From contig NZ_CP093528.1 of the NCBI RefSeq assembly GCF_022682305.1, positions 3,841,501 through 3,905,500 on the forward strand: a DNA stretch of 64,000 nt. The letters are read 5' to 3'. The stretch is from Shinella zoogloeoides. Its GTDB lineage: Bacteria; Pseudomonadota; Alphaproteobacteria; Rhizobiales; Rhizobiaceae. Within the stretch, counting starts at the first letter, position 1. Each line of letters begins with the position of its first letter. The notes below the pieces were generated by a model that was not told the DNA's origin, did no database searches, and worked only from the letters and a program-made list of their open reading frames with translations. Below, in pieces: positions 20,424-30,652 of the stretch. The translations under genes and the position numbers were made by a program.

Positions 20424-21380
20424 TCAGGCGGCGCTCGGCCGAAAGGCGATCACGCCCTCCGTCCGCGACCGCACGGCCGGCGTCGCAAGGCATGTCGCGA
20501 CCGCCTCGTAGCCCCGCGCGCCCTTGCGCGGCGGCACGATCATCGGCATGTCGTGATTTGCCGGGCAGTAGAGGATGGTTTCGTCCGCGGACATATCGGC
20601 AAGATCGAGCATCGACGAGGAGCGCGTGAGCAGGAAAAGCGGACGCTCCCCGAAAGGCCGGCTTCGCAGATAGCGCCGCAACGCCTGCTGCGTGACCTGA
20701 TCCAGCCCTTGCTCCACCATATCGATGACAAGGACTGCCGCCTCCGAGGCCTCGACGGCGAAGAGCAAGGCCGCCAAGGCCGGCGAGAAGTTCGCACCCT
20801 GTCCCAGAAGCCGGTGAAGATGACTGTCGCTTCGCGCCTCTACCACCGCATCGCCGTCCACCTGCCGCTCCAGCCCGATAAAGGCGGCATCCGGCAGGGC
20901 TTCCGAAATCGCCAGCGCCAACCGTGTCTTGCCGCTCCCCAGAGGACCGGTGATGTAGGTGAGGGGTTTCAGGGCCGGGAGCTCGAACCGCTCGCCACCC
21001 CATGGCCAGGGCAAATCCAGCGAGACGGCCGCCTCTACGGCCGACGCCACCTTCTTTCGCGCCGCCTCGACGGATTGAACCGTCTCGGCCATCCGGCCGA
21101 TCTGGCTTTCGAGACCCGCCTGATGGGCGGCAAGCGCGGTATCGAGGCTACCGCCAGCCGACAGGACACCCTTGATCTGCGTAAGCCCCATCCCGAGCCG
21201 CCGCAGGGCGGCAACCTCTCTTGCGCGCGCCAGTTCGGACGGGCCGTATATCCGCCAGCCGGCGGTGGTGCGCAGCGGGGTCAGCAATCCATTCTGCTCG
21301 TAGAGCCGGAGCGCCTTGGCCGAGACGCCGAGTTCCCTTGCCGCCTCGGCGGCGGTCAGATGAAGGCTGGACCTGCGCAC
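20424..21380 (-). CDS. MerR-type regulator fused to a P-loop NTPase-like domain
   Basis: A 318-aa protein with two parts. Residues 6-75 are a MerR-type winged helix (LTAAEAARELGVSAKALRLY; GWRIYGPSELARAREVAAL), followed by a helical linker to about 118. Residues 138-260 look like a P-loop NTPase: Walker A GPLGSGKT at 145-152, a Walker B-like hydrophobic strand VLVIDMVEQGLD at 216-227, and LFLLTRSSS after it. MerR proteins normally end in a small effector domain, so ATP binding may gate DNA binding here. It sits between lysine-catabolic genes but its own terminators suggest a separate unit. Function not known. Confidence 0.75.
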   Translation of the reverse strand: MRRSSLHLTAAEAARELGVSAKALRLYEQNGLLTPLRTTAGWRIYGPSELARAREVAALRRLGMGLTQIKGVLSAGGSLDTALAAHQAGLESQIGRMAETVQSVEAARKKVASAVEAAVSLDLPWPWGGERFELPALKPLTYITGPLGSGKTRLALAISEALPDAAFIGLERQVDGDAVVEARSDSHLHRLLGQGANFSPALAALLFAVEASEAAVLVIDMVEQGLDQVTQQALRRYLRSRPFGERPLFLLTRSSSMLDLADMSADETILYCPANHDMPMIVPPRKGARGYEAVATCLATPAVRSRTEGVIAFRPSAA

Positions 21381-21461
21381 GAATCACCTCCCTGTCGTTC
21401 ACCACCCTCTTATGCGGCCGGCCCCCGGGGCCGGGTCAAGCAGACGTTTCGGCAAAGAAAA

Positions 21462-21488
21462 ACCCGCCGCAGGCTGGCTGCGGCGGGT
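21462..21488 (-). terminator. Rho-independent terminator after the aminotransferase gene
   Basis: Stem ACCCGCCGCAG / CTGCGGCGGGT with loop GCTGG; on the minus strand it is followed by TTTTTCTTT. It lies 25 bp beyond the aminotransferase stop. Confidence 0.85.
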
Positions 21489-21512
21489 CGGAAAGGCGAG
21501 GTGCGTGGCGGC

Positions 21513-22751
<1,239 letters not shown>

Positions 22752-24275
22752 TTACTCGATATCGAAGGAGACGCCCTGGGCGAGCGGCAGGGCCTTCGAA
22801 TAGTTCACCGTGTTGGTGGCGCGGCGCATATAGGCCTTCCAGGCGTCGGAGCCGGATTCGCGGCCGCCGCCGGTTTCCTTCTCGCCGCCGAATGCGCCGC
22901 CGATTTCAGCGCCCGAGGTGCCGATGTTGACATTGGCGATGCCGCAGTCCGAACCGTCGGCCGACAGGAAGCGCTCGGCTTCCTGAACGTTGAGCGTGAA
23001 GATCGACGAGGAGAGGCCGGCCGAAACGGCGTTGTGGTCTTCCAGCACGGCTTCGAAGTCGGAATACTTCATGACGTAGAGGATCGGCGCGAAGGTCTCT
23101 TCGAGAACCGGGCCGGCCTGCTTCGGCATTTCGACGATGGCGGGCTTGACGTAGTAGGCCGTGTCCTTGCCGGCTTCGGCAACGCGCTCGCCACCGGTGA
23201 CGGAACCGCCCTCGGCCTTGGCCGCTGCGATTGCCTTCTGCATGCCGTCGAAAGCCTGCTTGTCGACCAGCGGGCCGACGAGAGCGGAGGTTTCCAGCGG
23301 GTTGCCGACGGAAACGCTGGTATAGGCCTTCTTCAGGCGCGGAACGAGCTGGTCATAGACGCTGTCATGCACGAAGAGGCGGCGCAGCGTGGTGCAGCGC
23401 TGGCCGGCGGTGCCCATTGCGCCGAAGGCGATGGCGCGCAGTGCCATGTCGAGGTCGGCCGAGGGGCAGACGATGCCGGCATTGTTGCCGCCGAGCTCGA
23501 GGATCGAGCGGGCGAAACGCTTGGCGAGACGCGGGCCGACTTCCTTGCCCATGCGGGTGGAGCCGGTGGCCGAGACGAGCGCGACCTTGTGGTTGTCGAC
23601 GAGGGCTTCACCGATGGTGCGGTCGCCGATAAGGACGATCGACAGGTTTGCCGGGGCATCGCCGAAGCGGGCAAGCGCGCGCTCGAAGATCGCCTGGCAG
23701 GCGAGCGCCGTCAGCGGGGTCTTTTCAGAGGGCTTCCAGACGATGGAATTGCCGGCGACGAGCGCCAGAGCCGCGTTCCACGACCAGACGGCGACCGGGA
23801 AGTTGAAGGCCGAGATGATGCCGACGACGCCGAGCGGGTGCCAGGTTTCCATCATGCGGTGGCCGGGACGCTCGGTGGCGATCGTCAGGCCGTAGAGCTG
23901 GCGGGAGAGACCGACGGCGAAATCGCAGATGTCGATCATTTCCTGCACTTCGCCGAGGCCTTCGGAGGTGATCTTGCCGGCCTCGATGGAGACGAGGCGG
24001 CCGAGATCGGCCTTGGAGGCGCGCAGCTCTTCGCCGAGCAGGCGAACCAGTTCGCCGCGCTTGGGAGCCGGAACGAGACGCCAGGCCTTGAAGGCTTCGT
24101 GGGCGGCATCGATGGCCTTGTTCGTCTCGGCGGCCGAGACGGTCTTCAGCTTGCCGATCTCCTCGCCGCTGACCGGGCTGAAGGAGGCCATGTCGCCACC
24201 CTGCCAGTCGGCGCGGGCAACGCCGAGCTTGTCGAGAAGGGCTGCGGTTTCGGTTTTCACGTCGACTTTCGTCAT
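22752..24275 (-). CDS. amaB: ALDH7-type aldehyde dehydrogenase, probable 2-aminoadipate semialdehyde dehydrogenase
   Basis: NAD-dependent aldehyde dehydrogenase of 507 aa. The sequences LELGGNNAGIV (general base Glu) and GTAGQRCTTLRRLFV (catalytic Cys) are the antiquitin/ALDH7 versions of the active-site motifs; ALDH7 enzymes oxidise 2-aminoadipate-6-semialdehyde in lysine breakdown. The C-terminal segment GGAFGGEKETGGGRESGSD is also typical. It is followed by the aminotransferase and preceded, across 130 bp, by the HglS-type gene. The symbol follows Pseudomonas amaB and is a functional inference. Confidence 0.87.
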   Translation of the reverse strand: MTKVDVKTETAALLDKLGVARADWQGGDMASFSPVSGEEIGKLKTVSAAETNKAIDAAHEAFKAWRLVPAPKRGELVRLLGEELRASKADLGRLVSIEAGKITSEGLGEVQEMIDICDFAVGLSRQLYGLTIATERPGHRMMETWHPLGVVGIISAFNFPVAVWSWNAALALVAGNSIVWKPSEKTPLTALACQAIFERALARFGDAPANLSIVLIGDRTIGEALVDNHKVALVSATGSTRMGKEVGPRLAKRFARSILELGGNNAGIVCPSADLDMALRAIAFGAMGTAGQRCTTLRRLFVHDSVYDQLVPRLKKAYTSVSVGNPLETSALVGPLVDKQAFDGMQKAIAAAKAEGGSVTGGERVAEAGKDTAYYVKPAIVEMPKQAGPVLEETFAPILYVMKYSDFEAVLEDHNAVSAGLSSSIFTLNVQEAERFLSADGSDCGIANVNIGTSGAEIGGAFGGEKETGGGRESGSDAWKAYMRRATNTVNYSKALPLAQGVSFDIE

Positions 24276-24339
24276 CGGGTATCTCCCTGTTGTCTCTTGG
24301 GTCTCTTGGCGCCCGGCAGGCCCGGCGCTTTAATGGTTT

Positions 24340-24376
24340 CACCCCGGCCGTCCGCTTGCGCTTCCCGTCCGGGGTG
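24340..24376. other. Hairpin in the hglS - aldehyde dehydrogenase gap
   Basis: The 130-bp gap holds perfect 8-bp arms CACCCCGG (24340-24347) and CCGGGGTG (24369-24376) with a 21-base loop and no T-run. It could stabilise the end of the upstream message or act as a weak attenuator; nothing else is seen in the gap. Confidence 0.3.
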
Positions 24377-24405
24377 TATCTGTCGTGGAAGGCCTTTGCC
24401 GTCCG

Positions 24406-25803
24406 TTATTCCGCGGCTGCCGCCATGTTGACGATGCCGAGGCACATTTCAAGCGAGGCGCGCTGGATGCCGGCATAGTGGGCGAATTCGTCCAGTACCG
24501 TGGCGCCCATGTCGCGTTCGAACATCACCTGGTTCGGGCTCGCGACGAAATCCTGCGTCGCGTCGTCGCCGAGATTCGACTGGAAGATGCCCGCGGCGCT
24601 GACCGGCAGGAAATCCTCGTAGACGATGGGGTCGAACTGGATCAACCCGGCTTCGATGGCGGTTTCGAGATCGGCGTTGCGGCCGGTGACCGCCTTGCCC
24701 TTCTCCGTCAGGCAATAGCGGAAATAGCCGAGGCCTGCCTTGCGGATGCCGTCCCATGTGTCGGGGAAGGCCTTGAAGACATCGGCGAGCGCGGCTTCGT
24801 ATTCGGCGGCGTTGGAGCCGTCGGCGGCCGGGCGCACGCGGGCGCGGGTGTCGTTCAGGAGCTGGTCGTAAAGCGCGCGGCCCTTCGGCGTCAGCGCGAC
24901 GCCGCGCTGTTCGATCTCGCCGAAGCGGGCGGTGTGCGAGCCCTTCTGCCAGCTGCCGTCTTCCGCGATGAAGGAGACGGCTTCTTCCAGTGCCTTGAAC
25001 GAGGTCTGGCGCAGCAGGATCGGGCAGGTGCGGGTCGGCGGGCCCTCGACGATGGCCTTGGGGGCGATGCCCTCTTCCGGCATGCGCGCCTGCACCTTGT
25101 CGATGTCGAGCGTGCGCGGCGTCAGGTGATTGATGTGCGGTCCCTTGAAGGACACGACGTCGGCGATCAGGCGGTGCGCGTCGTGCAGGCGCTTGTACAT
25201 GTCGGCGCTGACGATGGCATGGTCGTGCCAGCGGAAGGTCTCCAGCACCTCGGTGACGAAGCGGGCGGCGTCCGTGCGGTCCAGCCCGCCGTCGCGCTCG
25301 GCCTTCTCGACCAGGGCGACAGCGGCGCTGGTGAAGATCTTGCGGCCGGCGAGAACCGTAGCGGCTTCTGCGCGCAGCGCTTCGTCCGCGATGAGATCGA
25401 GGCGGAGCAGCGAGGTGAAGACGCGGAACGGGTTGCGGCTGAGGCTTTCCGCGCCGACCGGGCGGAAGGCGGTGGAATGAACGGGAACGCCGGCCGTCGA
25501 CAGGTCGTAGTAGCCAACCGGGAACATGCCCATGACCGCGAAGACGCGGCGCATCATGGAAAGTTCTTCCGGCGTGCCGAGGCGTATGGCACCGTGACGC
25601 TCCTCGGAAATGCGCTCCAGCGAGTCCGTGGCTTCGAGGCGCGTCTTCATATGCGGGTCGGCGGCGAGCGTCTCGTCATTCACCTTTGCGACCAGCGACA
25701 TCAGCGTGCCGTAGGCCGGAACCTCGTCGCGATACATGACGGACATGGCGGCGGAAAAATCCGAGCGGATCTTGTCGGCGGAAATGTACGAATTTGCTTT
25801 CAT
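24406..25803 (-). CDS. hglS: 2-oxoadipate dioxygenase/decarboxylase (DUF1338, HglS/YdcJ family)
   Basis: Non-haem iron enzyme of 465 aa that, in Pseudomonas putida HglS, converts 2-oxoadipate to D-2-hydroxyglutarate with O2. The candidate active-site residues fall at the family positions I recall: His70 and Arg74 in RHGAIRLG, His226 in GPHINHLTPR, and a Glu in ARFGEIEQRG (about 296). The ATG at 25803 (MKANSYIS) is chosen since the longer frame runs into the divergent LysR gene. It lies upstream of the aldehyde dehydrogenase and aminotransferase on the same strand and completes the lysine-to-2-hydroxyglutarate route. Confidence 0.85.
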   Translation of the reverse strand: MKANSYISADKIRSDFSAAMSVMYRDEVPAYGTLMSLVAKVNDETLAADPHMKTRLEATDSLERISEERHGAIRLGTPEELSMMRRVFAVMGMFPVGYYDLSTAGVPVHSTAFRPVGAESLSRNPFRVFTSLLRLDLIADEALRAEAATVLAGRKIFTSAAVALVEKAERDGGLDRTDAARFVTEVLETFRWHDHAIVSADMYKRLHDAHRLIADVVSFKGPHINHLTPRTLDIDKVQARMPEEGIAPKAIVEGPPTRTCPILLRQTSFKALEEAVSFIAEDGSWQKGSHTARFGEIEQRGVALTPKGRALYDQLLNDTRARVRPAADGSNAAEYEAALADVFKAFPDTWDGIRKAGLGYFRYCLTEKGKAVTGRNADLETAIEAGLIQFDPIVYEDFLPVSAAGIFQSNLGDDATQDFVASPNQVMFERDMGATVLDEFAHYAGIQRASLEMCLGIVNMAAAAE

Positions 25804-25845
25804 GGGAAGCGGTCTCATCTTACAAGGAGGGAGGCCCTGTTCATT

Positions 25846-25879
25846 CTCAAAACGGATAATACCGGATCGTTTCCTTGAG
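25846..25879. promoter_or_regulatory. Imperfect inverted repeat between hglS and lysR
   Basis: CTCAAAACGG at the left and CGTTTCCTTGAG at the right form an imperfect dyad (outer arms CTCAA/TTGAG) in the 115-bp divergent intergenic region, a position suited to LysR control of hglS. Confidence 0.3.
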
Positions 25880-25918
25880 CGATTGCGACCGTTCTGACTA
25901 TGTTGATGCGAGGAAAGA

Positions 25919-26815
25919 ATGAAGCTCAGTCGCAGGCTGATCCCTGACGTCACCACGCTGCAGGCGTTCGAATGCGCCGCCCGCCATGGCAGCTTCACGC
26001 AAGCCGCGCACGAGCTGAACCTGACCCAGAGCGCCGTCAGCCGCCAGATCAAGGACCTCGAGGAACAGCTCGGCGTGCTGCTCTTCGAGCGCGTGCGCCA
26101 GCGCGTCGTGCTGTCCGACGACGGCCGTCGCTTCTTGCCGGAGGTGCGCAAGCTGCTGCACCAGACGGAAGAGACCATGCTGCGCGCCATGGCGTCGGCT
26201 TCCTCCGAGCATAGCCTCGCCATCGCCACGCTGCCGACCTTCGGCAGCCGCTGGCTGACGCCGCGCATTCCGGGCTTCCTTGCCGAGCATCCCGGCACGA
26301 TCATCAACATCGCCTCGCGCTCGGCGCCTTTCGATTTCGACGAGGAGAATTTTGACCTCGCGATCCATTACGGCCAGCCCGTCTGGGCGCGCGCGGCCTG
26401 CTCCTATCTCTGCAGCGAGGAAATCCTGCCGGCGGCGAGCCCCGAACTGCTGAAGTCCTGGAACCTTGCCGAGCCGAAGGACCTGGAACGGGCGCCGCTG
26501 CTGCACCTCGCCACGCGGCCGAAACTCTGGGCGCAGTGGTTCGAGCTGAACGGCGGCTCCGCCGACACCGCCTATCGCGGCCACCGCTTCGACCAGTTCG
26601 CCATGGTGATCGAATCGGCCGTCGCCGGCCTCGGCTTCGCGCTGCTGCCGAAATACCTGATCGAGCAGGAGCTTGCGAACGGCCGCCTTTGCGTCGTCTT
26701 CGACCGGCCGATGGAGATGGAGAACAGCTATTATCTCGTCGTTCCCGAGGGAAAGCTGGAGAACCCGCTGAGCCAGGCTTTTCGCGCCTGGATCGCCAAG
26801 CAGGTTCCGAGATGA
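25919..26815 (+). CDS. LysR-family regulator (GcvA-like)
   Basis: LysR-type regulator of 298 aa. The N-terminal helix-turn-helix TLQAFECAARHGSFTQAAHE and LTQSAVSRQIKDLEEQLG (about residues 13-55) is of the GcvA type, where a full protein of about 300 aa is usual. The effector domain includes DLAIHYGQPVWARA. It lies between hglS (divergent) and the pipecolate oxidase-like gene (same strand, 119 bp downstream), so it probably regulates lysine catabolism alongside the Lrp regulator. A GAGGAAAG ribosome-binding site precedes the ATG. Confidence 0.88.
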   Translation: MKLSRRLIPDVTTLQAFECAARHGSFTQAAHELNLTQSAVSRQIKDLEEQLGVLLFERVRQRVVLSDDGRRFLPEVRKLLHQTEETMLRAMASASSEHSLAIATLPTFGSRWLTPRIPGFLAEHPGTIINIASRSAPFDFDEENFDLAIHYGQPVWARAACSYLCSEEILPAASPELLKSWNLAEPKDLERAPLLHLATRPKLWAQWFELNGGSADTAYRGHRFDQFAMVIESAVAGLGFALLPKYLIEQELANGRLCVVFDRPMEMENSYYLVVPEGKLENPLSQAFRAWIAKQVPR

Positions 26816-26934
26816 CGGGCACAAGCCCCCTTCATGCGGAGGGGGCATGACCCGGTGCTGATTTTTTGCTTTAGTGGAAGGGCCGCATCGTCGATGGTGC
26901 GATGACCATCCTCCTTCCGAAAAGACAGACCACC

Positions 26935-28218
26935 ATGCTCAACGACCCGCGCTCCCATGGCCTCTGGGAGATGACCGCCCCATCCGCCCCGCAAACCGTC
27001 GCCTTCTCCGGCAAGGCGGATGCGGACGTGGTGATCGTCGGCGGCGGCTATACCGGCTTTTCGACCGCGCTGCACCTTGCCGAGCGCGGCACGCGGGTGA
27101 TCCTGCTGGAAGGCGCCGAGATCGGCTATGGCGGCTCGGGCCGCAATGTCGGCCTCGTCAATGCCGGCATGTGGGTCATGCCGGACGAACTGCCCGGCGT
27201 GCTCGGCGACCTCTACGGCAGCCGCCTGCTCGAAGTGCTCGGCAATGCGCCGCGCCTCGTCTTCGACCTCGTCGAGAAGCACCAGATCGATTGCGAGATC
27301 AATCCGGCCGGCACGCTGCACTGCGCCGTCGGCCAGTCCGGCCTCGACGAATTGAAGCAGCGCGCCGAGCAATGGGCGCGCCGCGGCGCGCCGGTGCGCC
27401 TGCTGGATGCCGCCGAGACGGCCGCCAAGGTCGGCACCGAAGCTTATACGGGCTCGCTGCTCGACATGCGCGCCGGCACGATCCAGCCGCTCGCCTATGC
27501 GCGCGGCCTTGCCCGCGCCGCGATTGCCGCCGGCGCGAACGTCTTCACCGGCAGCCCGGTGACGGGCGCCGAGCGGAACGGCAAGCGCTGGACGGTCAAC
27601 ACCGCGGGCGGCTCGGTGACGGCGGACTGGGTGGTGGTCGCGACGAACGCTTACACCGTCGCCCCGTGGAACGAGGTGCGCGCCGAGCTCGTGCATCTTC
27701 CCTATTTCAACTTCGCCACCGTGCCGCTGTCGGCGGAGATGCAGGCTAAGATCCTGCCGGAAAAGCAGGGCGCCTGGGATACGCGTGAAGTTCTCTCTTC
27801 CTTCCGCTTCGACAAGCGTGGCCGGCTGGTCTTCGGCAGCGTCGGGGCGCTGCGCGGCACCGGCACCGGCATCCACAAGGCCTGGGCGCGCCGCGCGCTG
27901 AAGAAACTGTTCCCCGAGATCGGCGACGTCGCCTTCGAGGCGGAATGGTATGGCAAGATCGGCATGACGACCGACAACCTGCCGCGCTTCCATCGCCTCG
28001 CCGACAATGTCGTCGGCTTTTCCGGCTATAACGGCCGCGGCATCGCCCCCGGCACCGTTTTCGGCCGGACGCTCGCCCAGCTCGTTTCCGGCGAGATCGC
28101 CGAAATGGACCTGCCGCTGCCGGTCACCGATCCGGAGGCCCAGTCCTTCCGCTCGGTGCGCGAGGGCTACTACGAACTCGGCGCACAGATCGCCCACTTC
28201 GCTGGCGCGCGTATCTAG
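26935..28218 (+). CDS. amaA: DAO-type FAD oxidase, probable L-pipecolate oxidase (AmaA-like)
   Basis: FAD-dependent oxidoreductase of 427 aa. The FAD motif DVVIVGGGYTGFSTALHLAE is at residues 31-50, GGSGRNVGLVNAGMWV follows, and FSGYNGRGIAPGTVFGR is the C-terminal FAD segment. In Pseudomonas, amaA encodes pipecolate oxidase next to amaB and yields Delta1-piperideine-6-carboxylate, which would feed the ALDH7 enzyme here. The ATG at 26935 (MLNDPRSHGLW) matches the usual family start from memory; an in-frame ATG at 26902 would add 11 residues. A strong terminator follows. Confidence 0.75.
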   Translation: MLNDPRSHGLWEMTAPSAPQTVAFSGKADADVVIVGGGYTGFSTALHLAERGTRVILLEGAEIGYGGSGRNVGLVNAGMWVMPDELPGVLGDLYGSRLLEVLGNAPRLVFDLVEKHQIDCEINPAGTLHCAVGQSGLDELKQRAEQWARRGAPVRLLDAAETAAKVGTEAYTGSLLDMRAGTIQPLAYARGLARAAIAAGANVFTGSPVTGAERNGKRWTVNTAGGSVTADWVVVATNAYTVAPWNEVRAELVHLPYFNFATVPLSAEMQAKILPEKQGAWDTREVLSSFRFDKRGRLVFGSVGALRGTGTGIHKAWARRALKKLFPEIGDVAFEAEWYGKIGMTTDNLPRFHRLADNVVGFSGYNGRGIAPGTVFGRTLAQLVSGEIAEMDLPLPVTDPEAQSFRSVREGYYELGAQIAHFAGARI

Positions 28219-28240
28219 GCAACTCACCCCATCAAGCAGA

Positions 28241-28267
28241 AAGGCCGGCGTCTCCGCCGGCCTTTTC
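28241..28267. terminator. Terminator between the amaA-like gene and purU
   Basis: Perfect 10-bp stem AAGGCCGGCG / CGCCGGCCTT with a TCTC loop, followed by TTCGTTTG. It lies between convergent genes and ends 9 bp before the purU stop. Confidence 0.85.
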
Positions 28268-28272
28268 GTTTG

Positions 28273-29157
28273 TCACCCCATGCGCTCGGAGGCGTAGGAG
28301 CCTGGCGACGGCGGGAAGACGATGGTCTTGTTGCCGTTCATGAAGACGCGGTGATGGATATGGGCATGCACGGCGCGCGCCAGAACCTGGCTCTCCACGT
28401 CGCGACCGATCGAGACATAGTCCTCCGCCGACTGCGCATGCGTGATGCGCGCCACGTCCTGCTCGATGATCGGACCCTCGTCGAGGTCTTCCGTCACATA
28501 GTGCGCCGTCGCGCCGATCAGCTTCACGCCGCGCTCGAAGGCCTGCTTGTAGGGGTTCGCCCCCTTGAACGACGGCAGGAACGAGTGGTGGATGTTGATG
28601 ATGCGGCCCGACATCTTCTTGCAGACCGCATCCGACAGCACCTGCATGTAGCGGGCAAGCACGATCAGCTCGGCCCCGGACTGCTCGACCACTTCCATCA
28701 GCCGCGCCTCGGCCTGCGGCTTGTTCTCCTTGGTCACCTTGATGTGGTGGAAGGGGATGTCGTGGTTGACGATGACCTTCTGGTAATCGAAGTGGTTCGA
28801 CACGACGCCGACGATGTCGATCGGCAGCGCGCCGATCTTCCAGCGGTAGAGCAGGTCGTTGAGGCAATGGCCGAAGCGCGAGACCATCAGCAGCACCTTC
28901 ATGCGCTCGTCGCTGTCGTTGAAGCGCCAGGTCATCGCGAACTTCTTGGCGACCGGAGCGAAGCCGGACTTGATGTCGTCTTCCGACACGCCTTCCTGCG
29001 ACAGGAAGGTCAGGCGCATGAAGAACAGGCCCGTCTCCAGATCGTCGAACTGCGACGAATCGGAGATGTAGCACCCCTTCTCGGCGAGGTAGCCGGTGAT
29101 CGCAGCGACGATGCCGCGGGTCGATTGGCAGGTTACGGTCAGGACGTGGCTTTTCAT
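28273..29157 (-). CDS. purU: Formyltetrahydrofolate deformylase
   Basis: Hydrolyses 10-formyl-tetrahydrofolate to formate and tetrahydrofolate, balancing the one-carbon pool. The 294-aa protein has an N-terminal ACT domain (HVLTVTCQSTRGIVAAITG, residues 4-22) and a C-terminal formyl-transferase-type hydrolase domain with NIHHSFLPSFKGANPY and DLDEGPIIEQD, the conserved Asn-His-Asp region. The ATG at 29157 is chosen because the ACT domain begins there. It converges on the amaA-like gene, and the 307-bp region upstream separates it from the next gene. Confidence 0.93.
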   Translation of the reverse strand: MKSHVLTVTCQSTRGIVAAITGYLAEKGCYISDSSQFDDLETGLFFMRLTFLSQEGVSEDDIKSGFAPVAKKFAMTWRFNDSDERMKVLLMVSRFGHCLNDLLYRWKIGALPIDIVGVVSNHFDYQKVIVNHDIPFHHIKVTKENKPQAEARLMEVVEQSGAELIVLARYMQVLSDAVCKKMSGRIINIHHSFLPSFKGANPYKQAFERGVKLIGATAHYVTEDLDEGPIIEQDVARITHAQSAEDYVSIGRDVESQVLARAVHAHIHHRVFMNGNKTIVFPPSPGSYASERMG

Positions 29158-29464
29158 CGGTTTCAATCTCGCGTTCGGCCGGTGCTGGGGGCAGGCAACG
29201 GCGATCCCCTTTTGATGCGCCGCACATGACGGCTCGGCGCATATTTCAGGCTGCCTGCGGCTGCGCAAGCCCTGCAATGGCGAGAAGCTACGCCGCCTCT
29301 TGTCAGGAATCCCTCCGGTTCGCGACATCCAATGCGTCGAAAATGCCAAGAGATGCGATCCGCTTTCCGCAAAAGCCGGAATCGATGGCGCGCAGGTAAA
29401 TTCCCGCTAGACACTATTATGGACGCATGTTCTACATAATGGACAGATTTGACCGGAGCACATC
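29158..29464. other. 307-bp divergent intergenic region
   Basis: Separates purU (minus) from the TIM-barrel-like gene (plus). Apart from the repeated ATAATGGAC-type motif near its right end I see no gene, clear RNA or repeat in it; the purU promoter must lie at its left end. Confidence 0.5.
29415..29444 (+). promoter_or_regulatory. Direct repeats TATTATGGAC / CATAATGGAC upstream of the TIM-barrel-like gene
   Basis: Two copies start exactly 20 bp apart (29415 and 29435), i.e. on the same face of the helix, 20-50 bp upstream of the ATG at 29465. The same AATAATGGAC word occurs in the promoter region of the ABC-importer operon near 38841, suggesting one regulator, most likely the IclR-family protein encoded there. 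Confidence 0.5.
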
Positions 29465-30652
29465 ATGCATCTTTCCATGTGGACCTATCCCTGGGACATT
29501 CAGGACCAGGGGCTCGAAACGCTCGCCGCCGACCTTGTCGGCCGCGCCGGGCTGAACACGGTCAGCATGGCGACCTCCTATCATGCCGGGCGCTTCCTGC
29601 AGCCGCGCAGCCCGCAGCAGAAGGCCTATTTCCCGGAAGACGGCACGATCTATTTCCGCCCGGACGAAAGCCTCTGGCAGGGCAAGGAAATCCAGCCGCT
29701 GGTGGCACAGAACCTGATCGAACGCGGCGACATGCTGGAGGCGCTGACCAGGGCGCGCGCGACGACCGGCCTCAAGGTCTCCTGCTGGACGGTCTGCCTG
29801 CACAATACCCGCCTCGGCACGCTGCATCCCGATCATGTGACCCGCAACGCCTTCGGCAACGCCAACTATTACAATCTCTGCCCCTCCAGCCCGGCGGCAC
29901 GCGACTATGTCGTGACGCTCGTGCGGGACATCACGGCGAACTACAAGCCGGACATGCTGGAGCTGGAAAGCCCCAATTTCATGGGTTACGCCCACGAGCA
30001 TCACCACGAGAAGGACGGCGTCGGCCTCAATGCCGAGGACGATTTCCTGCTCTCGCTCTGCTTCTGCGATCATTGCACGGCGCGGGCGCAGAAGGCCGGC
30101 ATACCCGTTGAGGCCGCGCGCAAGACCGTGGCGCGCTTCATTGCCGAAACCTGCGAGCGGGCCGTGCCGGAAAGGCAGTTCGCCGATTTTCCCGACGCCG
30201 GCATCGACGCCTTCCGGGCCTATCCCGAACTGCACGCCTTCCTCGCCTGGCGCACCGAGCCGGTGACGAGCCTGATCGGCGAGATCAAGGCGGCCGCAGA
30301 TCCGGCGACACGCATCGTGCTGATCGACCTCAAGGACGCCTGGCTGGGCGGTGTCGATCTCGACGCGGTCGGCAAGCTTTGCGACGGAGCGATCCTCTGC
30401 TGCTACGACATGACTCCGGAAACCGTGGGCGACGTCATCCGGGCCGGCCGGGCGATCCTCGGCCCGGACAAGTTCCTCGGGCTGGGGCTGCGCGTCTTCT
30501 ATCCGGAAGTCGACGGCCCGGAGATCCTGACGGCACGCGTGAAAAACGCCGTCGAAGCGGGCGTCGACGGCGTCAATTTCTACAATTACGGACTTATTCC
30601 GGCCAAACGCCTCGACTGGGTCGGCGAGGCGGTCGCGGCCATCAGCCGCTGA
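29465..30652 (+). CDS. Uncharacterised TIM-barrel-like protein
   Basis: A 395-aa protein I do not recognise. It begins MHLSMWTYPWDI without a signal peptide. Features are a histidine-rich patch AHEHHHEKDG, a CxxC pair in CFCDHCTARAQKAG that could bind zinc, and repeated strand-helix patterns with DLKDAWLGG and FYNYGLIPAKRLDW near the end, which together suggest a glycoside-hydrolase-like or isomerase-like barrel. A GGAG site lies seven bases before the ATG. It shares an operator-like motif with the ABC-importer operon and converges with its last gene (11-nt overlap), so it is probably part of the same catabolic regulon. Confidence 0.7.
   Translation: MHLSMWTYPWDIQDQGLETLAADLVGRAGLNTVSMATSYHAGRFLQPRSPQQKAYFPEDGTIYFRPDESLWQGKEIQPLVAQNLIERGDMLEALTRARATTGLKVSCWTVCLHNTRLGTLHPDHVTRNAFGNANYYNLCPSSPAARDYVVTLVRDITANYKPDMLELESPNFMGYAHEHHHEKDGVGLNAEDDFLLSLCFCDHCTARAQKAGIPVEAARKTVARFIAETCERAVPERQFADFPDAGIDAFRAYPELHAFLAWRTEPVTSLIGEIKAAADPATRIVLIDLKDAWLGGVDLDAVGKLCDGAILCCYDMTPETVGDVIRAGRAILGPDKFLGLGLRVFYPEVDGPEILTARVKNAVEAGVDGVNFYNYGLIPAKRLDWVGEAVAAISR

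Noticed and set aside
19147..21003. A 618-codon minus-strand open frame opposite the lysine dehydrogenase gene
   Set aside because: Antisense to a strongly supported gene, crosses two terminators and has biased composition.
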